In this document: positions 46,089-57,905 of the stretch, in pieces
How positions within the stretch are numbered: position 1 is the stretch's first letter
Layout: each line of letters opens with the position of its first letter
DNA from: Sinohyriopsis cumingii
Taxonomy: Eukaryota > Mollusca > Bivalvia > Unionida > Unionidae
Direction of reading: 5' to 3'
Assembly (NCBI GenBank): GCA_028554795.2
Contig: CM068829.1
Coordinates: forward strand, 129,472,016-129,536,015
DNA length: 64,000 nt
Made by a program: the position numbers and the translations under genes
Notes under the pieces: model-generated
Told to the model about the DNA's origin: nothing
The model's input: only the letters and a program-made list of their open reading frames with translations
Databases searched by the model: none

Positions 46089-46310
46089 CTATAGGTATAT
46101 CAATCTCACACAGGGGAAATTCCACATTGCTTCCATTATTAAATATTTCTATGTAGTCTCCGATCATGGGTTGAGAGCACTGTATTGATTCAACCTTGAC
46201 AATAAATTCTGAGGTGTTGCTATATGTGGTATTAATCTTTTCATAGCAAAGCTTTGCAGGAGCTGATCCTTTTTTAATATATAGTTTATATGGAGAAAAT
46301 AATTTGCTTG
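46089..46310 (-). CDS. Host gene exon: second half of first F5/8C domain
   Basis: A 222-bp exon, acceptor TTTTTCAG and donor GTGAGT on the minus strand. It encodes SKLFSPYKLYIKKGSAPAKL, CYEKINTTYSNTSEFIVKVE, CSQPMIGDYIEIFNNGSN and FPLCEIDIP. The terminal P-L-C-E-I-D matches the F5/8C lectin end, as does LCEVQV at 11.4 kb. Phase 1 on both sides. The junction codon with 49568-49750 reads Ala, and with 37011-37217 Gly. Confidence 0.75.
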
Positions 46311-46319
46311 CTGAAAAAG

Positions 46320-47085
46320 AAAACAATTAAAAAGTAACATTTTTATAAACATCCATGACTGATAAGCACAAGATATTTCTGGTACCAGGACTTTTTATCA
46401 CCAGACAATATATCTGTGGATAATTCTTTATTTTTCCTTAATTATTTTACTGAATGACAATGGGTTGGAGAGTCATTCCATGGCAACCTTAAAAAATGCA
46501 TGAATCATATTAATACAAAACATATGTAATATAACCAATATAAACCAATATTAGATTAATCATTTTATAATAGTATATATAGGTCTATCACAAAACATTT
46601 AATTAATTCCATTTAAGTACAGTGCAACTTCCTTGAACAGTAAAATCTCCTAAATAATCACATCATCCCTTAGTCATTCCTTCTATCTGCCCACACCTTT
46701 AACATTTTTTCTTTATGTTTAACCTCCCTTAAACAGATAACCCTCTGCCCATGCCAACCCTCTTACCTAGTCAATGGTCACTCGAACTTACCCTTAAAAG
46801 TCCAAACGCTTCTAATAAATGTTCACAGAGAACACAATTTTAGCCCAATTCATTCATCATAAAAGTAAAAGCCTGTCAAATTCCATTTGTAACTGGAAAA
46901 ATCTGAATCTTACCACTTTTCTAGATAAAGATCCTAATATTCTGAGGAAATAAAAACTGACACTTCACTCAATGTTAATTAGTTAATCAGATGGGTGATA
47001 ATAATGTCTCAGAATTTACCAGTAAGGATAAATTTAAAAGTTTGGCTCTTCATGGACATTTCACTTAACAAATCTAGATGGCAAG
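46320..47085. other. Intronic DNA, nothing recognised
   Basis: No conserved frame or repeat family could be supported. Confidence 0.5.
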
Positions 47086-47100
47086 TTACAAATATGATTG

Positions 47101-47342
47101 GGGGCCCCTAGTGGCCAAGTAGTCTAAAGCGCTCTCCATTATGGATCACTGCCTTCTCACTTCTGTCTGCATGGGTTCGAGTCTCGGATTCGGCCAATGT
47201 GGGTATGTGAGAAAGCTTGCCAGTAGCTTCTCATGGGTTGGTGGTTCTTTCCGGGGTTTTCCCAGGTTCTTCCTCCACCATTAATACTGGTTGCCATGTA
47301 TAGCCTATCGTGTGCTGAAAATAGGCGTTAAACCCTACAACA
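47101..47342 (+). mobile_element. SINE family A, full-length, 13-bp target duplication
   Basis: It starts GGGGCCCCTAGTGGCC, has B box GGTTCGAGTC, the conserved central domain and a short CAA tail. ACAAATATGATTG flanks both ends exactly (47088-47100 and 47343-47355). Confidence 0.92.
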
Positions 47343-48174
47343 ACAAATATGATTGATTAAAAAGCAATCAAAATGACTTTAGCACCTTCCCTAAACAATC
47401 AAAACAGCCATTACAACAAAAGTTTAAGAATACATTATTTGAAAAGATCAGCACACTGATGCAAACAAAGAGTCGTGAAGTTAGGAGCAATTATTAGGAT
47501 CAGAACAGGAAATTATGATGAAAAGTGTTCATGTTCAATTTGCTGAATCATTTGCAAGGTATGACAAGGAGTCATGATCAAAACCAAGCATGAGAGGATA
47601 TAGCACCAGGCAGTGATATTTATTCATCAGTTGTGATTAGCTAAGCTTGTAAGAAATTGATTTAAGTTGTGACCAAATAAAAAGATTTTCATGTGAAGAA
47701 AACAAAAAAGGTTTCATTTCAGTTTAGCTTCCTTGTCTTTTTCTTGCACCCCTTTTTCTCTGATTTGGCACAAGGTGCAAAGTGCAATGCTCACACACAG
47801 CTTGCACTGTCCCTGGTTCTACATTATATAAAGCCACCGGCCCCTCCATGTTATATCACATTATTTTAATTTCAATCATTTTAAGAAACCCAGACTTGAT
47901 GACTTAAATTCATTATACCTTACCTATATTTCTAATATTCACCCCTTTTTTTCAAACTGACAGAAGTTACCCAAATTTCAAGGTCTAAAATCAACCCAGT
48001 CTTGTACTAAATTTGTGTACAGGCTATATTATGGCTGTTCGCATTGCCAGTACAGAAAAATCTCACCAAATCACACAAGTCGCTCATAAGCTGCACATGA
48101 GAACCTTGTTAGAAATGTATGCAAATTGGGTAGATTTTGCAGGCTCATGTGTGCAGTTTGTTAAATCTTGTGAG

Positions 48175-48430
48175 CCAAGGAAAAACTAACCTGATTCTCA
48201 CATGTGCAGATTTTGCTCACGTGAGAATCTAAATTTTCACATGAGAAAGTAGAACTTAGAAAACATTCTTTTCCATTACATACAACCATGTTTGAAAATA
48301 AGGCAGAGTTCTAATTTCTCACGTGAGTTATCACATGAGAAACTTTGACTTTGATTCTGATTAAACACTTATTTCAAATTTATTCAAAGTTGGATTTTCT
48401 CATGTGAGTTATCACATGAGCAATTTGGAC
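48175..48430. repeat. Cluster of palindromic CACATGAG/CTCACGTGAG motifs
   Basis: TCTCACGTGAGTTATCACAT at about 48320 recurs as TCTCATGTGAGTTATCACAT at about 48397. Related CTCACATGTGCAG and CTCACGTGAGAATC lie upstream. Each unit is built of near-palindromic E-box-like cores (CACGTG or CATGTG). No function can be assigned. Confidence 0.6.
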
Positions 48431-48584
48431 TTAAATATTTTGTGTAAATGATGAATGTCAAGCATCCCCATTATTGTCAAATAGACATTATTACTATTTT
48501 GCACTTGCTGTTGCTTTGTTGTATTTTTTAAATTTTAAAACATCTGTTGACTTATTTTTCAAAGTGAGTTTTAATCTTATTTTG

Positions 48585-49300
48585 ATTATAATGGCAATAT
48601 TACAGATATTTGCTATATTATGCATGTTTATATTGACTATATCATAGATATTTGTACTGGCTATATTACAGATATTTGTACTGGCTATATTATAAATCAA
48701 TGTATTGGCCATATTACAGGTGTTTGTACTGGCTATATTACAGATGTTTGTATTAACTTTATTATTGATGTCTGTATTCGCAATATTAAAGATGTTTTTG
48801 TTTTGGCTTTATTAGTGATTTTCGTATCAGATGTATTATAGATGTTTGCATTGACTACAAGGCTGGTACAAGCTATCTGCTGTACAGTATGCTTGTACAT
48901 TTAGCTGTTTTCTGGAAACACCAAATTAAAGAAAAGGGGTGCAAAATTCAGACAAGGGAACTAAAATGATACCCTTTTTTTCTTCATCAAATGCAAATCT
49001 TTTGATTTTGGGCATGATGTAGATCATTTCTTAAAAGCTTTCTTATCACTAAATATTTTAATGATGTTGGGGTGAAATGTGCGTTTTGCACAGGGCACCA
49101 TATTGCCTCATGGCAGCCCTGATTGGCTTTATTATAGCCATTTGCATTGGCTAAATTATATATGTTAGTATAGACTATAATATAGATCTTGTATAGGGTT
49201 TAGTATTTATGTTATTATTAACTGCATTATAGAAGTTAATATTGTCTATATTATAAATGTTTGTGTTGGCTTTATTACAGTCATTTGCTGTATTAAAGAT
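48585..49300. repeat. Degenerate 24-bp minisatellite with an internal unrelated block
   Basis: Units of the form GGCTATATTACAGATGTTTGTACT repeat imperfectly at 48585-48860 and again at 49125-49300. The intervening 260 bp (about 48860-49120) is unrelated and looks like an insertion into the array. Confidence 0.7.
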
Positions 49301-49567
49301 CGATTAGTCGTATTATTAGTCCCCTTGAAAGTGACTAAAATGTTTAAAATATTCAAACACAACATCCTTTTATCTTATTAACTTTTTAGACATTCATTTC
49401 ATTCAATTATTCGACTTTTCAAATGTTTTTTTATTTCCTCATGCTATTTCCTTGATATAAAAGGAAGGAAAGGTGTTGAAAGAAACTTCATTGTTATCTC
49501 ACTTTGAAAACCATTTCTTGCAAACTCTCAGTCCAACATTAGTTCTTTCCTCAGCAACATAACTTAC

Positions 49568-49750
49568 CATCATAATAAATTTGAATAATACTGATTTCCA
49601 CAGGTCCTGAGAAAGTAAAAGAGATGGATGGACTACCTAGAGCACTGTAAATATTGCACTTCAGTTTGTCTCCATCCTGCAGCAAATCCATAGGTGTTAG
49701 TATTGATGGATCGGTTTTCATTACCACATATGCGCCATAGGCTATATCAA
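49568..49750 (-). CDS. Host gene exon: first half of first F5/8C domain
   Basis: A 183-bp exon, acceptor TTTTGTAG and donor GTAAGT on the minus strand. It encodes DIAYGAYVVMKTDPSILTPM, LLQDGDKLKCNIYSALGSP and ISFTFSGPVEISIIQIYYD. The D-G-D...C-N...G-S-P-x-I-x-F-x-F pattern fits the N-terminal half of an F5/8C-type galactose-binding fold, completed by 46089-46310. The usual W-W-x-V-D-L is not conserved, so sugar binding may be lost or altered (inference). Both ends are phase 1. Confidence 0.65.
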
Positions 49751-50415
49751 CTACAAAAGAGATGCATCTAAAATTAAAATCAAAGTTAGTTAACCAGTTA
49801 ATCTTGCTCTGAATTTTTAAAAAAAACATAAATTCAACAGGAAATTAAAGAAAATACATGTACTAAAATATGATTAAATGGTACCATTACAATGAAATAC
49901 AGTGAATTACTTTTCCTAGTAATACTACTCTAAAATTAACACATATTATTTCATGCCTGTACAAACAAGTCTCAGAGAAACTGCACTAAACACTTAACAT
50001 AATCAGTAAACCACAAAAGGTTACTGTGACCTACTTTTGCAAAAACTAATTGCAAGTGCTGTGGCCAAAATTTGTCATACAAACCCATTTATACCACAGT
50101 GAGTAGTACTCTTGAAAATGAACGCACCCATCAAAAGTTCATGATTCGACATTGTATTCAATCCAAACATTAAAAAAGTGGACCCCAATGGCCCCTACCA
50201 GGTCAGAAGGTGGGGTATTTAGGAAAAGAAAACAAAATCTTATTTGTTTCTTGTTTCTCAAAAATTTCAAACATATATCACAGGCACATCTGACATGGAT
50301 TTATTAAATTTTGCAATATAATCTTTGTATTAGTTGTTATAGAGCATGGTAGACAGTAGCTTATGTCCACTCAAATAACCATGTCCACTGTCAGGACATG
50401 ATTGTTTAAGTGGAC

Positions 50416-50556
50416 TGGGCCCCAGGTGGCTGAATGGTCTGAGGTGCTCACTTTTACAGGTCACTCACTCACATCTCACCTCACATCCAAAATAACTGGC
50501 CAAGATGTAGGCTATCATGTGCTGTAAAATGGCATTAAACCACAAAACCTAACCAA
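50416..50556 (+). mobile_element. SINE family A, decayed and internally deleted copy
   Basis: It has the head GGGCCCCAGGTGGCTGAATG and the tail CTATCATGTGCTGTAAAATG followed by GGCATTAAACCACAAAACC. The conserved central domain is missing. Read against the other copies this is an internal deletion. Confidence 0.6.
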
Positions 50557-50559
50557 AAT

Positions 50560-51600
50560 TTATTTTAAGGAACAAAGAAATTCTAGTAAAATGTTCTACA
50601 GCCTGACTCTACAAATGATTATTATATAATGCACATAATGTGAATATTGTATAAATGAATAAACCCATGACCTAAATGCATCCCTTGCTATGAGCCTTCT
50701 ATATGGTTTGAGTTCTTAATGCCCAAGCAACCATTCTCCTTGAAAATTTATTTTGGACATTCAAGTCAACATTACTTCCTCCCTGTACACTACCCCAAAT
50801 GCAGCTGTGTTTTTGCTTTAAATTCCATCTTATTTGCCTAATATTTTCTATTGATAAACATTTTCCATGTGCTCTTAATTGGTGCCCAAGCTAATAAAGA
50901 TCAATAAGACATTTCTGTCAGCCACTGAAATTGGTCATCTTATGCTTCTTTGAAAATGAGTGCTCTCTTTTCAATAATCTTGGGATGTGCTCAGTTCAGA
51001 CAGTCTCACTCACATGTAACAGTATTTTAACTTCTATTTGGGGGGTCCATTTTAAGTGCCCTATAGGTGCCACAGAGGGAGTGTCTTGCACCAAATATAA
51101 AAAATAAAACTAAATGGCACGAGGACACAGCATAAAATGAAACTTCAAAAGCACCAGATGTACTGAGCAAAACCTTAAAGTTGACTTGTTCACTCATCTG
51201 ATGACAACAACTATTACAATTCTATCATAAAAGTGACACCTATGACTCATGATGAGATAGAACTATTGGGGCAAGGGGTTAAAATGAAGTTTGGTGGAGG
51301 ATAAAACTACTTTTAATGAATACATACCTTTACAGAAAGTAGTGACACTGTTTAGCTTAGACTTTCTGCAATAGAAAAAACTTGTCTATTCCAGATGCAC
51401 CATCCTCATGTTGAAGAAATTCATAGAATATGTGCACTGACCCAGTCTGGCTTGCTGTCATCAGCCATTGTGCAATAATACATCCTCATTCTGTTCTTGG
51501 AATTTGACTAATGAAAGACACTGGAGAGGGGTAGGAGGAAGGCATCTAACAGTAACAGATAAGTATTACATAATTACCCCTTCCCTCAAAATACCACATT
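50560..51600. other. Intronic DNA, nothing recognised
   Basis: No coding or repeat signature could be supported. Confidence 0.5.
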
Positions 51601-51639
51601 TTACCACTGCTTAGCTGAATTTGTCAGAAAGGTGGAAGG

Positions 51640-53160
51640 CTAATGGACAACTGTAAGCAAGTAAAAAATTAATACATTACACTGCAGCTCAGCCATTCTA
51701 CTGCAGTAAATTAAGCAGCAGTCTGAGCTGCTGTTTGAGCAGCAACAATTGGACCTGAAGAAAAAGAAATCCTTCATAAACTCCAAAGATGAATGACTGA
51801 GACAGGCCCATGAAGTAGCAATATCTCTAATGTCATGGTATTTTATTCTCATGAATGAGAGGTCCCTCAGAGGGAAACTGATAAGCTCTCTTGATGGTTT
51901 AAGAAAATTCCATCTAGGTGATGGATGCTGAAATATCAGCTGAGCCCCATATGGGGAGCAAAAACTGTTTCCTACCTTTCCTGACAGAAGCTGTTTCTTT
52001 GCAACACATGAGATAAACAGAATCATTATTCTAATTAACCCATAACATCAAATAGGAGAAGATGGTTTTAAGCACAATATTTTAAAATGATGTCTCACTC
52101 CAAGGTTGACAATTGTTTTTGTAAAAGCCCATGAAACACATGACAGATTAAATCTTGGCAACAACAATCAAGACAACAGTCTGTGAAGTTCAAAATATCT
52201 AATGAGATTTGCCAAAGGAAGATCTCAGCTGATGGACTGGCCTTTGAAAAATTAAAGAATGTTTCTCCTATTGCCTGTAAATGTGGTGACCAAAAACAAT
52301 TTGTCCTCAAAAAAGGAAGCATAGAAAATCTGCTACAGCATCTTGGGGAAGGGGGAAGGGGCTAGTAATTTTCCACTGTGCAACATAGACCTTTGATGCA
52401 GAATGTCTCAGGGCCTGGGCAATGCAGTCATTAAACTTTCATCAAAAACATTACCTGGATTATAGATCACTTGAGACGAGTTAAGGGTGAATGTGAAGAA
52501 TCTGATTGGAATGAAAATTTCTTCAGTGGAAGTAACACCCTGGGTTGGGTTCACTGAAAGGTCAAGATCACTAAACAAAAACCTTGAAGACCACAGAGCT
52601 GATATCAGATTAATCTGAGATGTGGATGTCCAGACCTTGTAAAATCAACCTGAAGGGTGGGAATTAGCAAAAAGTCAATCCCACCTCAAGCTGAAGGAGT
52701 CCACTGCCAAAACATTTTGCTCTGGGACTTGAAAACAGAAAGTTGTTGTTGAGTTTTGTTGCAAACAAGTCCACTAGATGTTTATTCCATAGGATGAACC
52801 AAGATGAATCAATTATCCTGATATGGAGACCAATTCCTTCGGACTACTTTGTCTGTTCTGGACAAACTGTCCACAAGGACATTTCTTCCTAGAATGTGAT
52901 GAACTAGATGTTTAATTTCTTCTACCTCCACCTAATCCAAAAGCTTCCATACTTCCATGAAGAGGGAAGAAGCATGAATATATATTTTTCAGCAGAGGTA
53001 TGCAACCACTGATGTGTTGTGTGAGAAGTCCATGATGCAATGCACCATAACAAGATGTATACACCCTTACAATGCTAGAGAAGAACTTGTCCTGACTCGG
53101 AGTCTCTCTCCATGAATCTGCTGCACCAGTGCACAGATAGAAGTGGGGTTTGGAGGCATG
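51640..53160 (-). mobile_element. DIRS-like retrotransposon remnant (RNase H and tyrosine recombinase)
   Basis: The minus-strand reading, with stops and shifts, gives FSHNTSVVAYLC and HHILGRNVLVDSLSRTDKVV at about 52.83-53.06 kb. These fit the RNase H tail with H-I-x-G-x-x-N-x-x-(A/V)-D-x-L-S-R. DAVADFLCFLFEDK at about 52.3 kb fits a recombinase N-terminal domain, and ILFISCVAKKQLLSGKVGNS at about 52.0 kb fits the region around the first catalytic Arg. This combination without an rve integrase is typical of DIRS elements. No terminal repeats were found. Confidence 0.55.
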
Positions 53161-53169
53161 CAGAGAAAC

Positions 53170-54520
53170 GCACTTAAGAATTCTGTTTTGACTATACCAC
53201 CGCTTGAGATGGTACTGAAAAGTTTAGTCTAAAGTATTACATGGCAAGAAAATATTATTCTGGCAACAACAAAAATTGGTGCTTTTAAACAAGTGTCTGA
53301 AGACAGAGAAAAAATTGCAGTAAGTATTGGAATTATTGAGACAAAGCACCATTTTTACAGAGATGCTGCCAGGATTTTATTTAAAGGGAAGTCCCCACCT
53401 TGCCATCAAAATAAGGGGGTTGTAGTCAAAAAACAGTGGGATGAGGAAACAGCCATAGTTCAGTATTTACCTAAAACTTCAATACCCATCTCTCTTTCTT
53501 CATGTTCCACTCTGTTAGAGCTCTACTGAAATCTAATCTATTTGTATAAGCATTAATATGTTGATTGTTTCTGAACTTAATCTGTTCCTTATCTGTGTAT
53601 GAATATTGCTCTGTGCCACAAAACCCACACCCACCCACCTTTCACAATCTGCTTTCTACAAGGGCATATACAATGCAAGGTAGCCAGCTTGGACAAGTTG
53701 GGAAACTGTACTTTATGGTTGTTATCATCTTCACTAGCCAAAGTTCTGATATGTTAACCTATTTACGCCTTAGTGGATTGATATGATATCTCAGTGCTTT
53801 GGGTCTGCAAATGTCATTGGATGTCGTGTCAAGCTACCACATCCTATCAAAATGAAATTGTTCAAATCTGAACACTGTTTCCACATGACCAAGACAAGGG
53901 GAGCAAGCAAGTGGAATGAACTTGTAAATAAGCAATTTTCCACTGCCAGTCTGTGCTTGCAGAGAGAGATACTATTCCTCAAATACACCTGTAGTGGCAT
54001 CTTTCTGTTATGTAGTCAGACTTTCAATGTTAAACTTATAAAGCATACTTTTTGAAGTCAATTGTCTCCTTCATTTTCAGCCATTGTACAAAGCACCACA
54101 GTGAAATGCAGTTGGTTAGTTGGCACTATGCACTAAGGAAGGCTATTCAATAAATGTTGCTAGTACAAATCACTGAAATATCTGATTGATCTACCAAGTA
54201 GTAGACAGGTTAAAATATTGGAACCTTGTCCAACAAAGATGGGTTGTTGTGAAGTTCTCCAGAGATCACAGTTATTATCTTTTGGATATTTCTGCACCAA
54301 AATTAAATTTTTTCACTAGTAACAGCTCTGCAAAAATTGGTATTCTGTTGTTTTTTTTTCATTTAAAAATACCACTGATAGATGGATCAACTGGCATGCT
54401 GTCTATTTTTGTCCATCATGCATAATGTCAGACTCATATTTAAAACCATTTGGGCTCAAAATCACTCCCTAGTATCTCCATTAACACTTTCCCAGCTCCA
54501 ATATTCTGATATACTTCATA
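53170..54520. other. No gene recognised
   Basis: The frames at 53293-53529 and 53783-54055 carry no recognisable motif. The second has GASKWNELVN, faintly like a LINE ORF2 end, too weak to call. Confidence 0.4.
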
Positions 54521-54525
54521 ACTTT

Positions 54526-54668
54526 AAAAATCATTGTCATCATTATTATCATCAGCCAGAACTTGACAAATAAAATCATTGTCATCATCATTATCATCAG
54601 CCAGAACTTGACAAATAAAATCATTGTCATCATCATTATCATCAGCGAGTATTTGACAAACAAAATCA
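54526..54668. repeat. 45-bp tandem minisatellite, three units
   Basis: The unit starts AAAATCATTGTCATCATCAT and ends CAGAACTTGACAAAT, repeated three times with few changes. The length is a multiple of three, so one minus-strand frame shows a 15-residue repeat (NDFICQVLADDNDDD). Confidence 0.9.
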
Positions 54669-54719
54669 TCATCTAAAGATACACACACATTTGTAAAACT
54701 TCCTTGATGCAAGGTTCAA

Positions 54720-55280
54720 GCTACAACACAACACTTATTCCATGACTTATGTGCCCATTAAATTTAGTTTAACAACCACTGATGTCAAGCTGCAGAAGCC
54801 TGATGTGTAGTGCTGTGATACTTCTACTAACATGACTTATGTTATGACAAACAATTTAAGGGTGAATGGTTAAACAAAAGGTTGTACTCTGCATATAATA
54901 CATTTAAATATGCATGATTTTAAACTAATTTGTGAGAGTTCTTGTGCATAACTGCACTCCAAGTGTACAAATTTGTACAACTTTGTGCAATATGCACAAT
55001 AGTGCACCCTAGTAGCACCTCTATTTATATGAAATGTTAAATAAAGACCATAAACTGTGCTGCAGCAACCATTATCAAGCTGGTGACATACCATCATCCA
55101 AGAGGTACCTACTTTAGTCTTAACAGATGTATCAATATGAGACTGTAAGAGCCCAGAATGGATCCATGGGTATGATTGGGAGAGTTCAAGTGCATTGTGA
55201 ATGCAACTACCATCTGTTTCTCAAAGTGAATACAAAGGTAATCATTAAGAGTTTTTCCAAGAAGGGGGTGGCATTCAATG
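54720..55280. other. Intronic DNA, nothing recognised
   Basis: Sequence between the minisatellite and the EGF exon. No feature supported. Confidence 0.5.
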
Positions 55281-55286
55281 ACTCAC

Positions 55287-55439
55287 CATACTGGCAACCG
55301 GGTCCTGTCCAACCTGGGTTACATCCCACGATGCACTCTCCCGTAGAATCATCACACTGGCTGTTATTAATACAGTGGCACATGTACTCACATTCAGGTC
55401 CAAACAGCTTATAACCATTTGAACTTGGGTCACACCCAG
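55287..55439 (-). CDS. Host gene exon: EGF-like domain
   Basis: A 153-bp exon, acceptor GTGTTTAG and donor GTGAGT on the minus strand. It encodes GCDPSSNGYKLFGPECEYMC, HCINNSQCDDSTGECIVGC and NPGWTGPGCQYG. Eight cysteines in the C-x-G-Y-x-G-x-x-C-x3-C-x-C...C..G.C..G-C-x-P-G-W-x-G-x-x-C pattern define the MEGF/laminin-type EGF module. Phase 1 at both ends. The junction codon with 49568-49750 reads Val. It is the most upstream exon placed with confidence. Confidence 0.75.
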
Positions 55440-55953
55440 CTAAACACATAAAGTAAACAATTGCATGTATAGTATAATGGGTTCTGTTATGATTATGTGA
55501 AATAGTGATCAAGAGGACAAACAATTTGAGTGAAGTATACATTCTATTTTAAATGTCACTCTCATCCTATGGTTTTCTGCTCTGGTCCACAAGTTTTTAT
55601 AATTTTATGGCTAGTAAGCAGATGATTTTGAGATTCTATTTCCAAGATAACTGCAAATAGCTTGATAATAATGTCAAGTAACATTGTTCAGTGTTACAGC
55701 ACTGTCTGCATACCTCACAAACTCCCCAAACACAATTTTCAGTAATCTTAGCAAAATGAGAGAGAGAAAGAGCAACAGAGAGAGATTTCTTGTACAACAA
55801 AATATATGCTTGTAATCTAAAATAAGAATAAACAATAAACAATCCTGCTTAGAGTTTATATACAGCTATCCTCAGGGGAATTTATATAGACCTTTTCCAC
55901 ATAGAGCATATACGTGACAAAGCGCAGCACACTATAAATAGAGCATCTGTTAC

Positions 55954-56056
55954 CTAGTCGACTCAGTACGCATAGGCCTGCCTGTGAACTGTTAAGCAAT
56001 GCAGTGTATGTTACATTTAACAGCAATTTTAACCATTTTACATTTTTGGTAGACAT
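55954..56056 (-). CDS. Candidate first coding exon with signal-peptide-like start
   Basis: On the minus strand an ATG at 56056 opens MSTKNVKWLKLLLNVTYTAL, a short basic head followed by a hydrophobic run. A possible donor (CTAG/GTAACA) at 55954 is in phase 1 and would join the EGF exon at 55439 with an Ala codon. DNA on its 5' side (56.1-56.7 kb) is richer in CpG than most of the window, as promoters often are. The evidence is circumstantial; other upstream exons may exist beyond the window. Confidence 0.25.
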
Positions 56057-56577
56057 CTATTATATATGGGAAAATTTAAGAGTAACATCCGATTGTTATA
56101 GCTGTGTAATTATTTTTCACAGAAGAATTTTTATGTGCTTTAAAATCTTGAGAGAACTCGTTCACAGTCATGTCAGTGAGGCCATGTGACCAACCGTAGC
56201 TGCCATTTCACATACTCGAAATTTACAAGTTTTTCGTCTGCGTCTACATCACTAAGTCATCTGAATTTGATAATTTATAAAATCTAATTGCTGCCTACAT
56301 CAAAATCAGAGCCTTTACCTAAGTTATTGAATCTTTCATAGTTGTGATTGTAATCGTGAAAACTTCGTAAGTACTGAATGAAATCTGCGACCACCATTTT
56401 GGAGAGTGGAGATTACGACCAAGTTACTTTAAATAGCAGATAACAACCAGTGCATAAACTGTGACCACGTCATCTGACGTAATTGTCATTCGCAGAAATG
56501 AATGTAGTATCTAATAGGGGGTTTTTCCCCAAAGGTGGCGCATTGAAAACCAGCTCAAAATGGCTGATGTTTACAGC

Positions 56578-56690
56578 AGGTGTCAAAAGGCGCTTCCATG
56601 CGAATGGAGCAAAGGCGTCAAAGGGCACTTCCATGTGAATGGAGTAGAGACGTCCAAAGACGCTTGCATGAGGCAAAGGGGTAGCTAACT
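56578..56690. repeat. About 36-bp imperfect tandem repeat
   Basis: GTCAAAAGGCGCTTCCATGC, GTCAAAGGGCACTTCCATGT and GTCCAAAGACGCTTGCATGA follow each other at about 36-bp spacing in the CpG-richer stretch. Confidence 0.65.
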
Positions 56691-56699
56691 GTCATAATA

Positions 56700-57850
56700 G
56701 CAATTAAAAAGAAAGGCAGTCAGAGATAAACAACCACCATTTCAGTTAACTTACTCAATGACAGTAGCAAGGGTGATGTCATGTCCTTTAAGTACAGCAG
56801 CAAGAGAGGTCATTAGGCTAATTTGCATCAATAAAGTACAATATATGTATAAACGCAGCTGAGATTCCCTAAAGAATGAGCCATCTAAATTTCATAAGTC
56901 CTGGTTTAGGAAGTTTAACTTTATTAAGTTTGACAACAAGGAAGAGCATCTTATTCTTTGCATATACTGTAAGCACCATGTCAACATTACTCATTCAGAA
57001 GTGTAAAACATCTGTTAATATAGCAGCTTCATCATAAAACACTGATAAAATGCATGATTACAAAGTTTAATGCTCAAATTAACTTACATGTTTAAACAAT
57101 CATCAGACAATGTCACTAGAGTGAGTATCATAAATAATGCAACTGATGCATACAAACAATTTAACCAAACCATGCCAAAATAACACATTCTCAATCCTGA
57201 TGAATTTAATAATAAGAGAGGTGACAAGACCGTCAGTATTTTGATCTGATGTAACATCATTTTGTGAAGAAAGTGCAGGGTGACAATTCATGTTTGACAC
57301 TCCCTCACATTAATACAGATGCAGCATGATGATCTTCTATGCTGAAAAAATTCAGCAAGATCTGGAAAGTTTCGAACAGCACTAGAATCTAGTCAGTGCC
57401 AAGATAAACACGACTGACACTTAAATTGCATTCAAACCTCCTACTGATATAAACAAAGTGTATTTTTATTTAATGTCTGTGTGGGTGGGATTAAATCAGT
57501 GTAGGCAGAGACGATATCTGACAGTGCTAAGTCTACCAACTAGTTTTTGTTTGGAAGTGTACTAAATGCTTTAAAAACATGCTTAAAAAATTTCTATCCA
57601 ATTTCTACAGGGCTGGCTTATATGAAAAGAAAGCTTATTCCAAACTGGACAACATGAGATTTCTTCACATGCACTGATCCCCCACCTCAAAACACAATCT
57701 CTGAGCCTCCAGAAAAAAAAAAACATTCAGGGAATACGGCTGATATACATCTGACATACTAAATGCTTGATAATAAAACTACATAAAATTGTTAATTGTT
57801 TTATCACTGCCTGCTATACTAAAATCTTCACAATAATGTAATGTTATATC
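56700..57850. other. No gene recognised
   Basis: No motif-bearing frame or repeat family found. Confidence 0.5.
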
Positions 57851-57854
57851 ACTT

Positions 57855-57905
57855 GGGTAGACTAAAATATGCTGATGATACTATAATAATTTATAAGAAG
57901 TCTAG
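57855..57905 (+). pseudogene. Tiny LINE reverse transcriptase fragment
   Basis: The translation KYADDTIIIYKKSS contains the Tyr/Phe-Ala-Asp-Asp catalytic box of reverse transcriptases in its usual setting. Flanks are too decayed to confirm. Confidence 0.3.

Noticed and set aside
51640..52026. Stand-alone 128-residue minus-strand gene
   Set aside because: It is one open piece of the DIRS-like recombinase remnant.
54481..54712. Repeat-containing protein at the 45-bp minisatellite
   Set aside because: The frame exists because the unit length is a multiple of three; there is no splice or start context.
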